In this document: positions 33,724 to 45,614 of the stretch, one piece after another | Layout: each line of letters begins with the position of its first letter | Numbering within the stretch: the first letter of the stretch is position 1 | Assembly: GCA_016271365.2 (NCBI GenBank) | Contig: CM057451.1 | Location: forward strand, 367,991,501 to 368,055,500 | DNA from: Neoceratodus forsteri | Lineage: Eukaryota; Chordata; Ceratodontiformes; Ceratodontidae | Length of the DNA stretch: 64,000 nt | Direction of reading: 5' to 3' | Made by a program: the position numbers and the translations under genes | The notes under the pieces: generated by a model | Database searches by the model: none | What the model was told of the DNA's origin: nothing | What the model saw: the letters and a program-made list of their open reading frames with translations, nothing else

Positions 33724-35824
33724 ATGACTGACTGGTCCCCAATTTTCACTTCCTATAATGCTCAGTCAGCCCTTGATTTCTTCCTAGCAAGATTTGGTTT
33801 TCTCCTGGATATCCCGGCTGCCAGAGTCACCCGCCACATATGTGGAACTCAAACAAAGTGGCTAGCCAAGGACCTTCTCTCCCAAATTAGAGCTAAAGAC
33901 AAAAGTTTGAGGCATTTCAAGGCCTCTGGACTTCAATCTGATCATGACTCCTACAGGTCATTAAGAAATGCCTGCAAAAGAAATATCCGCTTAGCTAAAA
34001 GCGCTTTCTGAAAAGACTTATTAACAAAAGCTGCAGGTGATTCAAAAAAATTCTGGTCAATCATAAAAACCCTCCTGGGAACAGATCACAAGACCACCTC
34101 AAATGACATGCTGCTAAATGGCACTCATTGTAGTAACCCGGTGACCATTGCCAATTCCTTTAACCATCACTTCTCTGATCTATCAAGTTATATGGCCTCC
34201 TTCCCCCAGGAAGCACTACGTCCTCCCCTACAGACACAAAATCCATGCCCACTCATCCACCTTTTCGGTTCCAGGCTATCACAAGAACTTGCTATCCCGG
34301 ATAGCACCAGCTCTGGGTCTGATGGGCTTGAAGCCCGGCTTCTGAAAGCAGCTGCCCCTATCATTGCCTCCCCCTTAACCAAAGTCTTTAACTTGTCACT
34401 GTGCCACAGCACCTTTCCTGATATCTGGAAAATGGCCAAAATAACACCAATTCCTGAAAAAGGTGATTCAAAAGAAATTGTCGGTTATTGACCCATTGCC
34501 ATTCTTTCGGTACTCAGCAAAATCCTGTAAAAATTAGTTGCTACTCAAGCCATAGCTTATCTTCAGAAATTTAACCTCCTCTCTGGCACCCAGCATGGCT
34601 TCCGTAAAGGCCACAGCACCTCCACTGCCCTCCTAAAACTAACAAATGACATCTATGCTGCCATGGATGCTGGCCTCTTGACAGGCGTGGTTTTCACTGC
34701 CCTGACCAAGGCTTTTGACCTAGTCAACCAGAGTCTTCTCCTATCAAAACTTCACTCCCTTGGTTTCTCTGCCGAAGTGGTGGCATGGTTTAAGAGCTAC
34801 CTCAAAACAGGTAACAAGCCGTAGTTTTCAATTCTGCCACGTCGGATCTCTCCTCTATTCAAGCTGGTGTTCCCCAGGGCTCTATATTGGGCCCACTGCT
34901 TTTTACTTATCTTCATCAATGACCTCCCACTGCTAGCACCAATCTGCTCATCTCTTCTCTACGCGGACGACCTTGTCATCTACTATAGTGCTAAAAACAT
35001 CTCAGATATAAACCACTCTCTTGTCTCTGACTTCCTAAGCCTACAATCCTGGCTCACAGTGAACAAACTAGTGCTCAGTGTCAGCAAAACTCACTCTATG
35101 CTCTTTGGCTCTTCTGTTAGACTTAAAGGAAATCAAAACTCCCTCATTATCTCGTGTGCAGATGGCTCCCCACTTGCAACTTCCAGATCCTTCAAATACC
35201 TGGGGATTCTCATGGACGAATCTCTGAATTTTGATCAACATATTACCACCATCTGTAAATCCACCAACTCAAAAATTGGAGGGGCCTACTGTACCAGCTA
35301 TGCCCTCACCCCATCTGCCAGACTTGCTGTTGCACAAGGTCTTCTACTCCCGGCCCTGGCCTATGGCGCGGTCACCTACCTAGGTGCCACTAAGTCCTCC
35401 TTCCACAAATGGGACACCACCTATAACAACATCTGCTGCTGCGGCTACGCCTCTGCATCACCAAGATTTAACCACCACTGCCAGCTCTATGCTGACAAAC
35501 TGGCCCTCTCTCACTGCCCATCGATTTCAGTCCTATGGCTCCCTAATTGACAGAATAGTTAGATCAGGTCTCCCTCAATCCCTTGCTTCCATGCTTTACT
35601 CCCAGTCCCCCTCTTATGGGCTCCGCTCTACAGACCTAGCCCCTTTCTATATCCCCAGATGCAAAACCTCTATGGGTGCACAAGCTTTCTCTCACTCAGC
35701 TCCGAAGTACTGGAACTCCATACCTCAAGCTATCCGCCTAGCTCTCACCCATGCCAGTTTCAAGAAACTCCACCGAGATCAGCTACGTGCTTCTAATCCC
35801 TGCGCTTGCTTCCACCCGCCATAG
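33724..35824 (+). pseudogene. LINE reverse transcriptase (L2/CR1 group, broken)
   Basis: RT motifs in order are SGSDGLEARLLKAAAPIIA, WKMAKITPIPEKGD, QHGFRKGHSTSTALL (about 34590), VFTALTKAFDLVNQ (the usual D of F-x-D changed, reading FTALTKAFD), AGVPQGSILGPLLFT-like near 34862 and LLYADDLVIYYS (34960), the YADD box intact. A C-terminal region follows with FKYLGILMDESLNFDQHI and FSHSAPKYWNSIPQAIRLA. At least four stops or frame changes, for example at 34010, 34490 and 34515. The last pieces are open for 227 and 146 codons. Confidence 0.82.
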
Positions 35825-36329
35825 ATCCCTCTCTCCATTTTCCTCACTAAACCCTGCATCTACTGTCCTCCAATCTGCTTTATCACCTCTCTCTCTCTAC
35901 TGACCCTCCCCTTGCACACTCTCCACCACCCTCACCCCTTTCTTCCTTGCCTCTATCACATCCTCCTCTCCCTTCTCTCTAAAGCTTAACTATCACAAAG
36001 GCACTTATTGCATATTGTATATATCTTGTCTATCTCATCCGGTTTTGTACTCAGTATTTCAGCTGTTTTGCACTTGTTCATACCTTACTGCCTTGTCTAA
36101 TGTTATACTGCTTGTACCCCAACCTTGTTCTAAACTGTATTTTCACTCAACCTCTTATGTCGACTGTTCTGACCTCCTCCCACTGTATTACCTATTTCAT
36201 GCGCTTCCTCACATGGTATGCTTATGTATCATCTACCTGTATTCTCCCGGGTCATGCCTGAAAATATGCATTCCCATGCCTAGTGCACCCACCCGGTTAC
36301 CAAAAGCAAATAAAATAAAAAATAAATGA

Positions 36330-37865
36330 TCAGTGAATAACTAACGGGGGTTAGGTCCCAGCCTGGCTAGCTGATTGGTCAGTGGATGAGTCCATGGTAT
36401 AATCCTTATTTAACCACTTAAACTTCTCCTCTATGTGGGCAAAGCATGTTAAATGCCCATAAAAATACACCAGTCACTGCAGGAACTAGAGTCCACTGCA
36501 ATGAAGAACTACAGAAAATGTAACAAAAGATAAAAAGATGACCATCTGTACATTAAATGACTGAACATTTTTTTGGATGGGAGGGTCACCAATTCTAATG
36601 CCTGCTAGACTAATGGATGTCCAACACACTGTGTGTATCACATCCCAATAAAAAGCACTGCTAGCTTTACTGAATGAAGGAGCCTGTTATGCAAACTAGC
36701 AGCTAAGTAACAACACAAACTGTGTGCCTTGCACAGAGCTCCACTAATTGAGTACAATACCAACAGCAAAGCTTCCCAGTGTCAGAAGAACACAGCACCA
36801 GAACCAGAAGGCAGCTGTTGACTTGGACAGTGCAGGGATAGAAGCAAGTTGAAGACTTTGTGTACAACCCATTGCTAAGCTATGCTCTACTGTTTTGCAC
36901 CTGCATCACAATAAATAACAGCCAGCAACCCGAATAAATGAATCCTTCAGTTGTAAAACACAGTGGCGCTTGCTCAAACCTTGTATTTCTTCCTGCTGAT
37001 TTCTGCATAAAGCAATAGGAAATTGGTTCTCTCCCCTTGTAACAACACTAGCTAAATACCTGCAGACTGCCCTAGCCTGATTTACAAGTCTGATCTCATT
37101 TCTCACCAACATGGCTTAAGTGGTCCAACATTAATGTACAGTCCGCTAAAATGCTGAGCAGGTTACCGCTTTCACCAACAACTGTTCAGGCCTGGCTCTC
37201 AAGAAGAGTTTGCTGGATTAGCCAGGCTGTTTCCATCTCAAAGGCACCACTGATTAGTAGTAATGTAGAGGAAGCTGGCACTGCTCAGGAGAAAAGCAAG
37301 GCATTGAGCTTTACACAGCATGAACAGGGTTAACATTCTGGCAGTCAAGCCTTGAATGTATGTCAGTAATCAAACTGGGTGTTCTCTCAACCATGCAGCA
37401 GGAGGGGCAGATAAAATGGAACAAGTCCTTTCTGCAACTATAGTACTATGTTACAATGTAGGTCTTTGCCCCACCCATATACAGTATAAAGGTTCTGAGG
37501 GCTATTCCAATTATTTCTCCTGTAGGCTGCCCAACGAGAGCGCCAAAAAGAAAAATCAGTCACATGGAAGTCCATGTTTGCTAACAGACTGCCTTTGATC
37601 ACAGTAGAATTTCCTCCTACAGTAATTAAAATGACTTTTTTTTTCCAGAAAACCAAACATGGGAGTTGGATTTAACATTTCACAACAAAGTTAATTTTTG
37701 TTTTGTAGTTTCTCCATGAAGAGGATGCGGACACAAACTCTAATCTACATGGATACACGCTGTTTTAATTTCTGTGTAATTAAGGGTGCTTTATCTGTGT
37801 GCAAGTGTCACCTCTCACATTTTTCAATAAGACTGAGACACATGAAGGTGTATTTCTGGTATCCT
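36330..37865. other. AT-rich region, no gene recognised
   Basis: Short ORFs only; no motif or repeat that I can name. Confidence 0.5.
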
Positions 37866-38400
37866 AACATAGAAACATACTTTGACGGCAGATAAGGACT
37901 GCTTGGCCTACCAAATCCGCCCATTTCCCTACCTATTGGATAAACTGCAGGTTCTAAGTATGAGAACATCAATATCCACCTTATACTACTGTGAGAAGAC
38001 CCTGGTAAATACGCACTACATACTATATCATAGGAATTTAAAGTGAGAAGAGACACTAGGTTCATCAAGTCCACCATCTCCCCCCCACTTCATAAGCAGG
38101 AACCAACAAGTATACTGATCAAATATGCACTAATTTATAGGGATTTCCCATCCATCCTATTACTCAAGATACCCTGTAATTATCTTTGTATGGAGAACTC
38201 TGTCCAGGCGTACCTTGAATGCCTGAACTGTCTTTCATGTCCACTGTCTCAGCTGGTTGGATGTTCCATAGGTTCACCACCCTCTGGGAGAAGAGGTGCC
38301 TCTTAACATTACTCCTGAATTTACTGCTTTGTGCTTTGGGGCATGTCTCATCCTGCTGAAAACACACCAGAGGAAACATCTCCATCTATTCGACTTTCAG
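37866..38400 (-). mobile_element. CR1-type LINE 3' fragment
   Basis: On the minus strand, FRSNVKRHLFSQRVVNLWN (38310-38250) is the conserved CR1 C-terminal block, and the end at 37866-37930 (gccaagcagtccttatctgc, then aagtatgtttctatg) is the CR1 3' tail also found at 6317 and 18258. The middle is degraded. Confidence 0.8.
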
Positions 38401-39699
38401 TTCCCTTCAGTAGGCAAAACACTGAGATCAGCCCCCCAACCCCCATGCTCTTCTTTACAGCCAGTTTTCATAAGGTGTGTATCCACTTGCAAGGGATCTA
38501 GTTCTGCAAGGGATTTAAACTTAGTCCTAACACAGCTAATGGAGCCTCATTTCATACCCCTGTTCTCAGAGTTTAAAGCAGCAGTGCAGCGAAAAGGATT
38601 GTTAATATATGCACATAAATATGAAGTTGATTAGAGTTTGTCTACAGCCTATCTTTTAATTTTCTTTTCAATTTGTTATATCGCTTTATAATTTTACCCA
38701 CGGAGTTCACTAACCCTCGCCAGGATCGTCATCTTTAAAAGAGCATCATCACGGACTTTTTTCCTCAGTAGCTGTGTACAATGTTGCAGCTCGAGAGCAG
38801 CGTGAGTCAGCCCTGTTGATTAGCGTGTTCATGTGAGAGCCTTCACTAGGATTGATACTCGGGGATCACTTGACTCTAGTAGCAGCTCAAATACAACTGA
38901 GTAAGCAGCATCTGCTTTAAAAAAAAAAAAAAAAAAAAAGAATACATTTGTACCCTATCCAATTGATATGATGTGGCTATATATTTTTCCACACTCTGCT
39001 GTAAATGTATAAGTGGCAACATATAGTATTTTATTAAAAACGCCGCTCTGACGTGTCGTGGCACATTGTAAAACAAATTCTCAACAAAATGCAGTCTGAA
39101 GTGGTGGATACTGAATGTCAAGAAATGTATAATTTTTCTTTACTATTAGTAAGATATATTAATTTTAGTTAGCTGATGCAGAATACATGGCAAGTCGCCA
39201 CCGGATGGATGTCCAAATATGAGCGGCACCTAACTATTACTGTCTATGTGAATCTTTTACATACAATGCTGAGCAGTTCATACAATGAACCCCTTACCCC
39301 GCAAGGAAAGAACAATTTTTTTTCTGAACCTGTTCAACCATATGATGTACAGTTCAGTACATATATTGTTCATAGAAATTACAACTAGCTAAAATGTGTT
39401 TTACTGCCAGTTGTCACCCTCTATGAGATTCTTTCATCAGTTTCAGATTCCCATAAACTGCTGGGAGAGAGACAGAAGTGGTTTTCTCTGCTCAAAGATC
39501 GTGAGAGAGAGAGAGTAGTAAAACCCGCTGGTTCAGCAAGATGCAGAGTATTCGTGAGCAGCTCACCACTATCCCCTTCCTCGGTCACATGACAGCTGTT
39601 GTCTGTCCAGCAGGGACAAGTCCCTGTGCTTCCAAAGCCTGCCCCCCCCACCGAAGTGGACGCATCACAGATATGCTACGTAGCAGAGTGCAGTCAGTT
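38401..39699. other. Spacer, no gene recognised
   Basis: Holds an A tract at 38917-38939 and no coding pattern. The 5' border of CR1 copy 5 lies somewhere near 39665-39740. Confidence 0.45.
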
Positions 39700-39758
39700 T
39701 GAAATTGGGAAATGCAGTCATATTTGAAAGTTGAGTATGTGGAGATAAGTTTACCAGG

Positions 39759-40278
39759 GTGCAGAGGGAGCAGTTAGGTGGGGAAGCAGCTAGTACCGAA
39801 GGTAAGAAAGGAAGGACGGGGAGCACGGATGCAGAGGATGGAAGGGTGGCAATCATAGGGGATTCCATAATTAGGGATATTCACTGGGGAAGGAAGGGGG
39901 ACCCAAATGCAATCAGGAGGGTGGTTTGTATGCCAGGGATGACAGTGGGGAAGGTGGGCCCAAGAATAAAGGAAATAGTAAGGGAGGTTGGGAGGAATAC
40001 CTAATTTAGTTATACATTTGGGAACCAATGACCTAGCTGGGGAAGAGATGGAAGCAGTGCAAAGTAGGTTCAGGGAGTTAGGGAAGATCTGCAGGGAGGA
40101 AAGAATTTCACTGGCTTTCTCAGAGGCGATACCAGTACCAAGGGCCAGCACAGGCAGGAAAAAAAGAATAGAGGATTTCAGTGAATGGCTGAGGAAATGG
40201 TGCAGGGAAGAGATGTTCATCTGTACTGGGGTCTGGGAGGAGACCTGGTCAAACATAGCACTCTTTTCACCAGACTAG
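39759..40278 (+). pseudogene. CR1 ORF1 esterase-like domain
   Basis: The best-preserved esterase block in the window. It reads VAIIGDSIIRDIHWG (Ser block), VVCMPGMTVGKVG, then after a one-base frame change near 40000 NLVIHLGTNDLAGEE (Gly/Asn block), LAFSEAIPVPRAS and WLRKWCREEMFICTG. The expected C-terminal Asp-x-x-His region, near FSPDxxHLS in SGNH proteins, is seen as LFSPD followed at 40279 by a frame that reads RLGTPQ. The domain is widespread in CR1 ORF1, and an RNA- or lipid-related role is often proposed. N-terminal part not delimited. Confidence 0.85.
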
Positions 40279-40373
40279 GTACACCTCAGTAGGGAGGGTT
40301 TGATGGTACTCTGGAACAAACTGGGGGAATACATAACCACTACACTTAATTTAAACTACTGGGAGGGCAGTGG

Positions 40374-41312
40374 GTGTGCAGGCCCACAGACTCCGAGAGG
40401 AGGTGGTCAGTGACCCCCCCCCCCACAGTGATGGAAGAGGTCTGGCGGGAGGAGGTGGAAGGGGCAAGAACACAGTTAGCAAAGGGTGGAGGGGGTGAGG
40501 AACACATAACAAGGGTATGTGGAGGGGTGCACACAGAGGGAAGAAATGTGAATAGAAGGATAGAGGGAAGAGAAGGAAGGTCAGATTCTAGGTGGAGGGT
40601 GGTCTCTCTGAATGCACGGAGTCTTGGAAACAAGATGGAAGACCTGCAGGCACTGTTAGCGGACAGGAGGGTGGACATAGCTGCAGTAACCAAGACTTGG
40701 GCAACATCACACCATGACTGGGACCTTGCGATCCTTGGATATAAACTATACAGGAGAGACAGGGTAGTTGGGAAGGGGGGAGGGGTGGCAGTTTATATCA
40801 GGGAGAGAACAACTTGCACAAGGGAGGAGTCAAGGAAAGGGGAGGTGGATGCATTATGGGTTCGGTTAAGGTCCAATATAGGGAGAAAAGTGAGGTTGGG
40901 GGTGGTTTATAGACCACCCAGTCAGGATGCGGACAAGGAACTGAGCTCACAAATATCGGAAGCTGCGGGGAAAGGAGAGGTGGTAGCTGTAGGGGACTTC
41001 AACCTGCCCAAGGTGGACTGGAGCATACCATCCAGGACATGTGCTAGGAGTCAGGTGATCCTAGAAGGACTGCAGAGTGGGTTCCTGACTCAGGGCATCA
41101 TTGAACCAACAAGAGCTGAGGCAATTCTTGATCTGGCGCTCACAAATGGGGAGTATGTACAGGAGATAATGGTCAGGGAGCCACTGGGAGAAAGTGACCA
41201 TTGCACACTGTGGTTTCAGTTGTATATGGGCAGGGAAAGCATCCTGACTAAGACCAAAATCTTGGATTTCAGGAGGGCGGACTTAAAAAAAAAAAAATGT
41301 GAGAAGTGCTAA
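40374..41312 (+). CDS. CR1 ORF2 N-terminal part: APE endonuclease (open, 312 codons)
   Basis: The longest intact endonuclease in the window. Motifs: WRVVSLNARSLGNKMEDLQ (Asn), DIAAVTKTWAT (the catalytic Glu of ETW is Lys here), GYKLYRRDRV, GGGVAVYIRE, RLGVVYRPPSQDADKE, VVAVGDFNLPKVDW (Asp and Asn), AILDLALTNGEYV and GESDHCTLWF (Asp and His). The frame is open across the whole domain but the Glu-to-Lys change would probably abolish nicking. The frame ends in a run of Lys codons (A tract at 41284-41297) where an insertion or slippage broke the link to the RT. Confidence 0.85.
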   Translation: MCRPTDSERRWSVTPPPTVMEEVWREEVEGARTQLAKGGGGEEHITRVCGGVHTEGRNVNRRIEGREGRSDSRWRVVSLNARSLGNKMEDLQALLADRRVDIAAVTKTWATSHHDWDLAILGYKLYRRDRVVGKGGGVAVYIRERTTCTREESRKGEVDALWVRLRSNIGRKVRLGVVYRPPSQDADKELSSQISEAAGKGEVVAVGDFNLPKVDWSIPSRTCARSQVILEGLQSGFLTQGIIEPTRAEAILDLALTNGEYVQEIMVREPLGESDHCTLWFQLYMGRESILTKTKILDFRRADLKKKKCEKC

Positions 41313-41359
41313 GGAGCCATCTGGCGGGCATCAGAGCAGATATGGGGCTGGACCAAAGG

Positions 41360-41690
41360 TGGTCGGTCCATCATTAAGGAAGGAATACTGTTTGCCACAG
41401 ATGAGTACATTAGGCTCAGGGGTTAGAACACAAAGGCCAAAGCACCCAGCTGGTTCAGTTCTGGGGTTGCCCAGGCAGTAAGTGCAAAGTTATGGAATAA
41501 ATTATCAGGGAATATTGTGGAGGCACCTACAATACATACCTTTAAAAAAAAAAAAAAGATGGATGAATATTTAACATGTAAAAGTGTTAACTAAAAGACC
41601 CACTAAGAGTGGGAGACAATTTAATGGGCATTTAGCCTACTTTGTCTATATGTGCCAAGTTAAACCAAGTTAAGTGAAAAGAGGTTGGTC
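41360..41690 (+). mobile_element. Short LINE ORF2 C-terminal remnant
   Basis: Reads KLWNKLSGNIVEAPTIHTF, then a Lys run and MDEYL, wording like the C-terminus of L2-group ORF2 proteins, followed by a short 3' region. It sits between the endonuclease and RT of CR1 copy 5, where other CR1s have no such sequence. Confidence 0.4.
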
Positions 41691-41699
41691 TATAGAAAA

Positions 41700-42980
41700 T
41701 TCATCAAGTCCAAGAGAGAGGTGGATAGGGAAAAAATTACCTAAAGTTGGTTAAGTGAAGCAAGTAAGAAAGTCAGGTGAGCAAAGGCACAGAGGGAGCT
41801 GCAAATAGCTGAAGGAATTAAGAAAGGGGAGAAGGCTTACTTTCGATATATAAGTGAGAAAAGGGACAAGAAGGAAGGGATTGTTAGACGTAAGAAAGGG
41901 GTGGAGTGGGTGGAGGGTAATGGGGGGGAAGCAGAGATACTAAATGAATACTTCTGTTCCGTCTTCACCAGGGAGAAGGATGTACCAGTGCCTTCAGGAG
42001 GGATAGGAGGAGCAGGGAGGAGGGGAACACAGATGTAGTGATAGAGGAGGATAGAGTGAGGGAGGGGCTGCTGGCATTGAAGGTGGACAAAATCACCAGG
42101 CCCGGACGGAGTACATCCAAGGGTACTAAAGGAACTGGCTGAGGAGCTGGCAGGGTCACTGGCAGACTATTTAATAGTTCACTAAAGACAGGTGTAGTAC
42201 CACAGGACTGGAGAACAGAAAATGTAGTGCCGCTACAAAAAAAAGCAGTCCCAAGGATGACTCAGGGAATCACAAACCAGTCAATCTGACCTCCATTGTG
42301 GGCAAGCTCATGGAGACCATGCTAAAGGGAAGGTTGGTAGAATATCTAGAGGAGCATGGTCTCCAGGATGCAAGGCAGCATGGGTTCATGGGTGGGTGGG
42401 TGGGAGGGGGACTGTCGCACACAAATCTGACTGACTTATTTGACTGTATCACTAAGACAGTAGACAAGGGCCAAGCGGTAGACATTCTCTATCTTGATTT
42501 CAGCAAGGCCTTTGACTCTGCCCCACAAAAGGTTGATCAGGAAGTTGGTGGATCTCTGGGTTGGGGAACAAATGGGTGGAAAACTGGCTGAAGGACAGAC
42601 CCCAGAGGGTGGTTGGGGGGGGGGAAGAGTTATCTGGCATAAGACAGGTAACCAGTGGGGTCCCACAGGGCTCAGTGCTGGGGCTGGTGTTGTTTAATGT
42701 CTCTATCAATGACATTGGAGATGGCATTAAGGGCAAAATGTGCCTATTTGTGGATGACACCAAGCTCTGTGGGAGAGTGGACACAGCTGAAAGGATATAG
42801 GACCTACAGGAAGATCTGGAAAAGCTAGGGAGGTAGTCCAGGATCTGGCAGTGTGGCTTCAATGCCAAGAAATGCAAAGTTATGCATACTGGAGCTAAGA
42901 ATCCCAGGACAGGGTACTACCTGGGTAGAGTCTGAGTATCTGCATCAGAGGAGGACAAGGACCTGAGAGTGATGATCACT
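41700..42980 (+). pseudogene. CR1 reverse transcriptase, N-terminal and palm part (broken)
   Basis: Begins with the linker helix KAQRELQIAEGIKKGEKAYF, then LNEYFCSVFTREKDV and an APGPDGVHPRVLKELAEELA region in shifting frames. The palm is open in two pieces: 42298-42591 with LDARQHGF-like DARQHGFMG and ILYLDFSKAFDSAP (Asp), and 42561-42800 with TSGVPQGSVLGLVLFN and CLFVDDTKLCG, so the F/YADD box is FVDD with both Asp kept. A G run at 42620 and an A run near 42243 accompany frame changes. Confidence 0.82.
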
Positions 42981-42982
42981 AA

Positions 42983-44895
42983 CATACTAAAGAGCCAGCA
43001 AAATAGGCCAAATGGTCTGTCTTGTCTGCTCGAAAGCTAGCAACCTAGTGGCTGCTCACCTTACCACACCCCAGCCCCCAAGAGAGTCTTCTTTTTATTC
43101 ACGTTTCCCTTATACCTGTCCCACCCCTTCTTGAAGCCCTCCACCGTGTCCTCTTCCACCAGCCACTCAGGCAGTACATCCCACGGCTCCACCACCCTCT
43201 CAATGAAAAAATGCCTCTTACACTCCCCCCTGTAATCCCCCCCCGCATCTTCCACTCATGACCCCTCGTAGGTTAAAGAAGGGGGGCGCTAAACAGCTCC
43301 TTGACCTTCCTTTTACATACTTGAAAACCTCTATCATGTCTCCTCTATCCCTCCTCTCCTCCAGTGAATAAAGCCCAAGCTCCTTCAGCCTTTCCTCATA
43401 AGGCCTCCCTTCCATGCCCTGAATCATCCTGGTCACTCTCCTCTGAACCCTCTCCAGCACCACTATGTCCTTCTTCAAATGAGGTCTCCAGAGCTGTCCA
43501 CAATACTCAAGCTGCGGCCTGACAAAGGCATTATACAGAGGGAGAATCAACTCCCTACTTCTGGACATAATACCCCTGGCTATACAGTCCAGTATCCTGT
43601 TTGCTTTGGCTACTGTTCTTCTACAATTCTCAGAGTTATTCATTTTGACATCAACCACCACCCCTAAATCCCTTTCTCCCAATGCGGCTTACAGTGTGAC
43701 CCCCCCGGGTGTATACATGGCCTGGGTTTTTTACCCCCAAATGAAGTACCTTACATTTCCCGGCATTAAATTTCAGTCCCCAGCTTTTTGACCCCTTCCC
43801 TCCAGGGTATCCAGATCCCCCTGGACTGACTCACTTGCTTCTTCACAATCCACCAGTGCTCCCAGCTTTGAATCATCCGCAAAGAGACTCAACCTATTTT
43901 TAACCCCCCTTCCTATATCCGAGACGTAGGCACTGAACAAGAGTGGCCCCAATACTGAACCTTGAGGGACCCCACTGATTACCTTTCTGGAGGAGGAGAG
44001 TATTCTACCCACCATAACCCTCTGCAGATGCCCCGAAAGCCAATTATCTACCTAATTGAGTTCCTGTCATCCCACCCCCATCTCCCCCAATTTTGCTATC
44101 AATCCATTATGTGGCACCGAATCAAACGCCTTGCTGAAATCTAGGTATAGGACATCCACTGGCCTATGTCTATCCAAGGCTCTCATCACCCAGTCATAAA
44201 ACTCTGCAAGGTTGGTCTGACACGATCTCCCCAGGACAAAGCCATATTGTTTATCATCCTGGTGTCCTAACCATTCCAACTGCCTCCCAAGCCTCTCTTT
44301 GATAAAGCCCTCCATAACTTTGCCTACCACAGACGTCAGACTGACAGGCTTATAATTCCCCATTTCCTCCTGAGACCCCCTTATGTATAGGCACTACATA
44401 AGCCACCCTCCAATCCTGTGGCACCCATCCTGTCTGCAAAGAGGCATTAAAGAGTGCTGCCAGTACCTCCTCCAATTCCTTCATAACCCTCGGGTGTCAA
44501 CCATCTGGCCTGGTGCCTTATCTGTTTTTAGTTTCCGAAGGGCCTCCCTCACCATATCAATGGTGATTTCTCCCCCCCAGTCCACTCCCTCATGCAACCA
44601 TCCTACTCCTTCTTGATCTGGTCCAGCCTGTTCCCTATCCTCTTTCCATCCTCTGGTCTCAGACTGAGACTGACCTCTCGCTTTTGCTGTCTCCTCATCA
44701 CACCCATCAGGCTGAAGGGATCCCTTGTCACCCCATGCAAAGACTGAGGCAAAGTACTCATTTAGCACCTCTGCCTGATGCCCTGCATCCTGAGCCCATC
44801 CCCCCCACAATCTTAATCCTATTGATCTGTGTCCTCACTTTTCTTTTCCCTTCCACCCCCTGGATATCCCTAGCCAGATTAGTGACCTGAAGCAC
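42983..44895 (-). mobile_element. CR1-type LINE, copy 6, antisense inside copy 5
   Basis: Minus-strand, 5'-truncated CR1 with its 3' tail at 42983-42995 (ttagtatgttag on the coding strand, as in copy 1). Host CR1 copy 5 breaks off at ...VMIT and resumes at ...LKHST, so the insertion is within the thumb coding sequence of the host. The same subfamily as copy 1, judging by the tail and by the VVVDVKMNNSE segment. Confidence 0.9.
43061..44810 (-). pseudogene. CR1 reverse transcriptase of copy 6 (broken)
   Basis: Read leftwards from 44810: LNEYFASVFAWGDKGS, ALRKLKTDKAPG, then 44363-44067 with NYKPVSLTSVVGK, QYGFVLGRSCQTN and LYLDFSKAFDSVPH (Asp). From 44015 come SGVPQGSVLGPLLFSAYV and LSLFADDSKLG (both Asp), and from 43682 GERDLGVVVDVKMNNSE, FVRPQLEYCGQLW and ERVQRRVTRM. 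The C-terminus at 43255 has ECKRHFFIERVVEPWD. Four or five frame changes separate the pieces. Confidence 0.85.
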
Positions 44896-44899
44896 TCCA

Positions 44900-45540
44900 C
44901 ATAGTGGAAGAAAGCAGCAGCAAAGGCAAACAAGATGCTGGGATGCATATCTAGTGGGATCAGTAGTAGGAAAGAGGAGGTTATACTGCCCTTGTACAGG
45001 CCACTGGTAAGATTGCATCTAGAGTATGGAGTTCAGTACTGCTGCCCACACCTCAAAAAGGACATTAACCTGCTTGAGAAGGTCCAGAGGAGGGCTACAA
45101 AGATGATAGCTGGTCAGCAGGGTGAGGCATATGAGGAGAGGTTGAGGGCACTGAACATGTACTCCATGGGAGACAGGAGAGGGGGAGAGAGAGAGAGAGA
45201 CACACACACACACAGACAGACAGACATGACTGGGACCTTCAAGTGCTTGAAAGGGATATATAAGGTTGATAAGGAGAGTCTCTCTAAGTTGAGTGACAAC
45301 CATAACATAACATGAGGGGGCACAGTATTAAGCTGGAGAGTGGGAGGTTTAGGAGGGAGGTCAGGAAGCACTTCTGCATAGAGAGGGTGGTGGACACTTG
45401 TAATGCGCTGCCAGAAGAGGTAATCTCATTGAAGACAGTGGGCAGCTGTAAGAGAGTCTGGGACAGGTACAGAGGGAGGGTAAGGGTCATGGGTAGGGAG
45501 GATGGGAAGAGTGCGGACAGGGGGCAGGGACAGTAGCTCA
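44900..45540 (+). pseudogene. CR1 reverse transcriptase of copy 5, thumb and C-terminus
   Basis: Resumes the host ORF after the antisense insert: WKKAAAKANKMLGCISSGIS, LVRLHLEYGVQYCCPHLKK, EKVQRRATKMIAG, YSMGDRRGG. A simple repeat of ga/ca dinucleotides and agac units (45180-45228) has expanded inside the frame. The segment after 45312 reads KLESGRFRREVRKHFCIERV and VVDTCNALPEEV, the CR1 C-terminus. Confidence 0.82.
45183..45228 (+). repeat. Microsatellite (ga)n(ca)n(gaca)n
   Basis: A compound simple repeat within the CR1 copy 5 coding frame. Confidence 0.85.
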
Positions 45541-45614
45541 AGCTGTGGACCCTGCAACATGAGCAGACTTGATAGACTAAATGGTCTTCTGCTGGCTTCT
45601 TTGTATGTTCGTAT

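Larger units (their letters stand above)
32780..36328 (+). mobile_element. L2/CR1-group LINE with 2A-like motif
   Basis: A long single-ORF-type LINE with a short Leu-rich N-terminal stretch ending in a 2A-like motif, an APE endonuclease (32950-33720), RT (33724-35824) and a 3' UTR with gtcatgcctgaaaatatgca, then cccacccggttaccaaaagc and an A-rich taaa tail at 36300-36328. The tail is shared with the V-SINE-like SINEs. Stops and frame changes divide the ORF into six or more pieces. Moderately old copy. Confidence 0.85.
39700..45612 (+). mobile_element. CR1-type LINE, copy 5, near full length, split by an antisense CR1
   Basis: Order: ORF1 with esterase domain (39759-40278), endonuclease (40590-41290), RT N-terminus (41700-42060), RT palm (42060-42980), antisense CR1 insert (42983-44895), RT thumb and C-terminus (44900-45500), 3' tail tttgtatgttcgtatgttg at 45599. 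A short piece of another LINE (about 41360-41690) interrupts the endonuclease-RT linker. Without the inserts the element is close to 3.7 kb. Confidence 0.88.
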
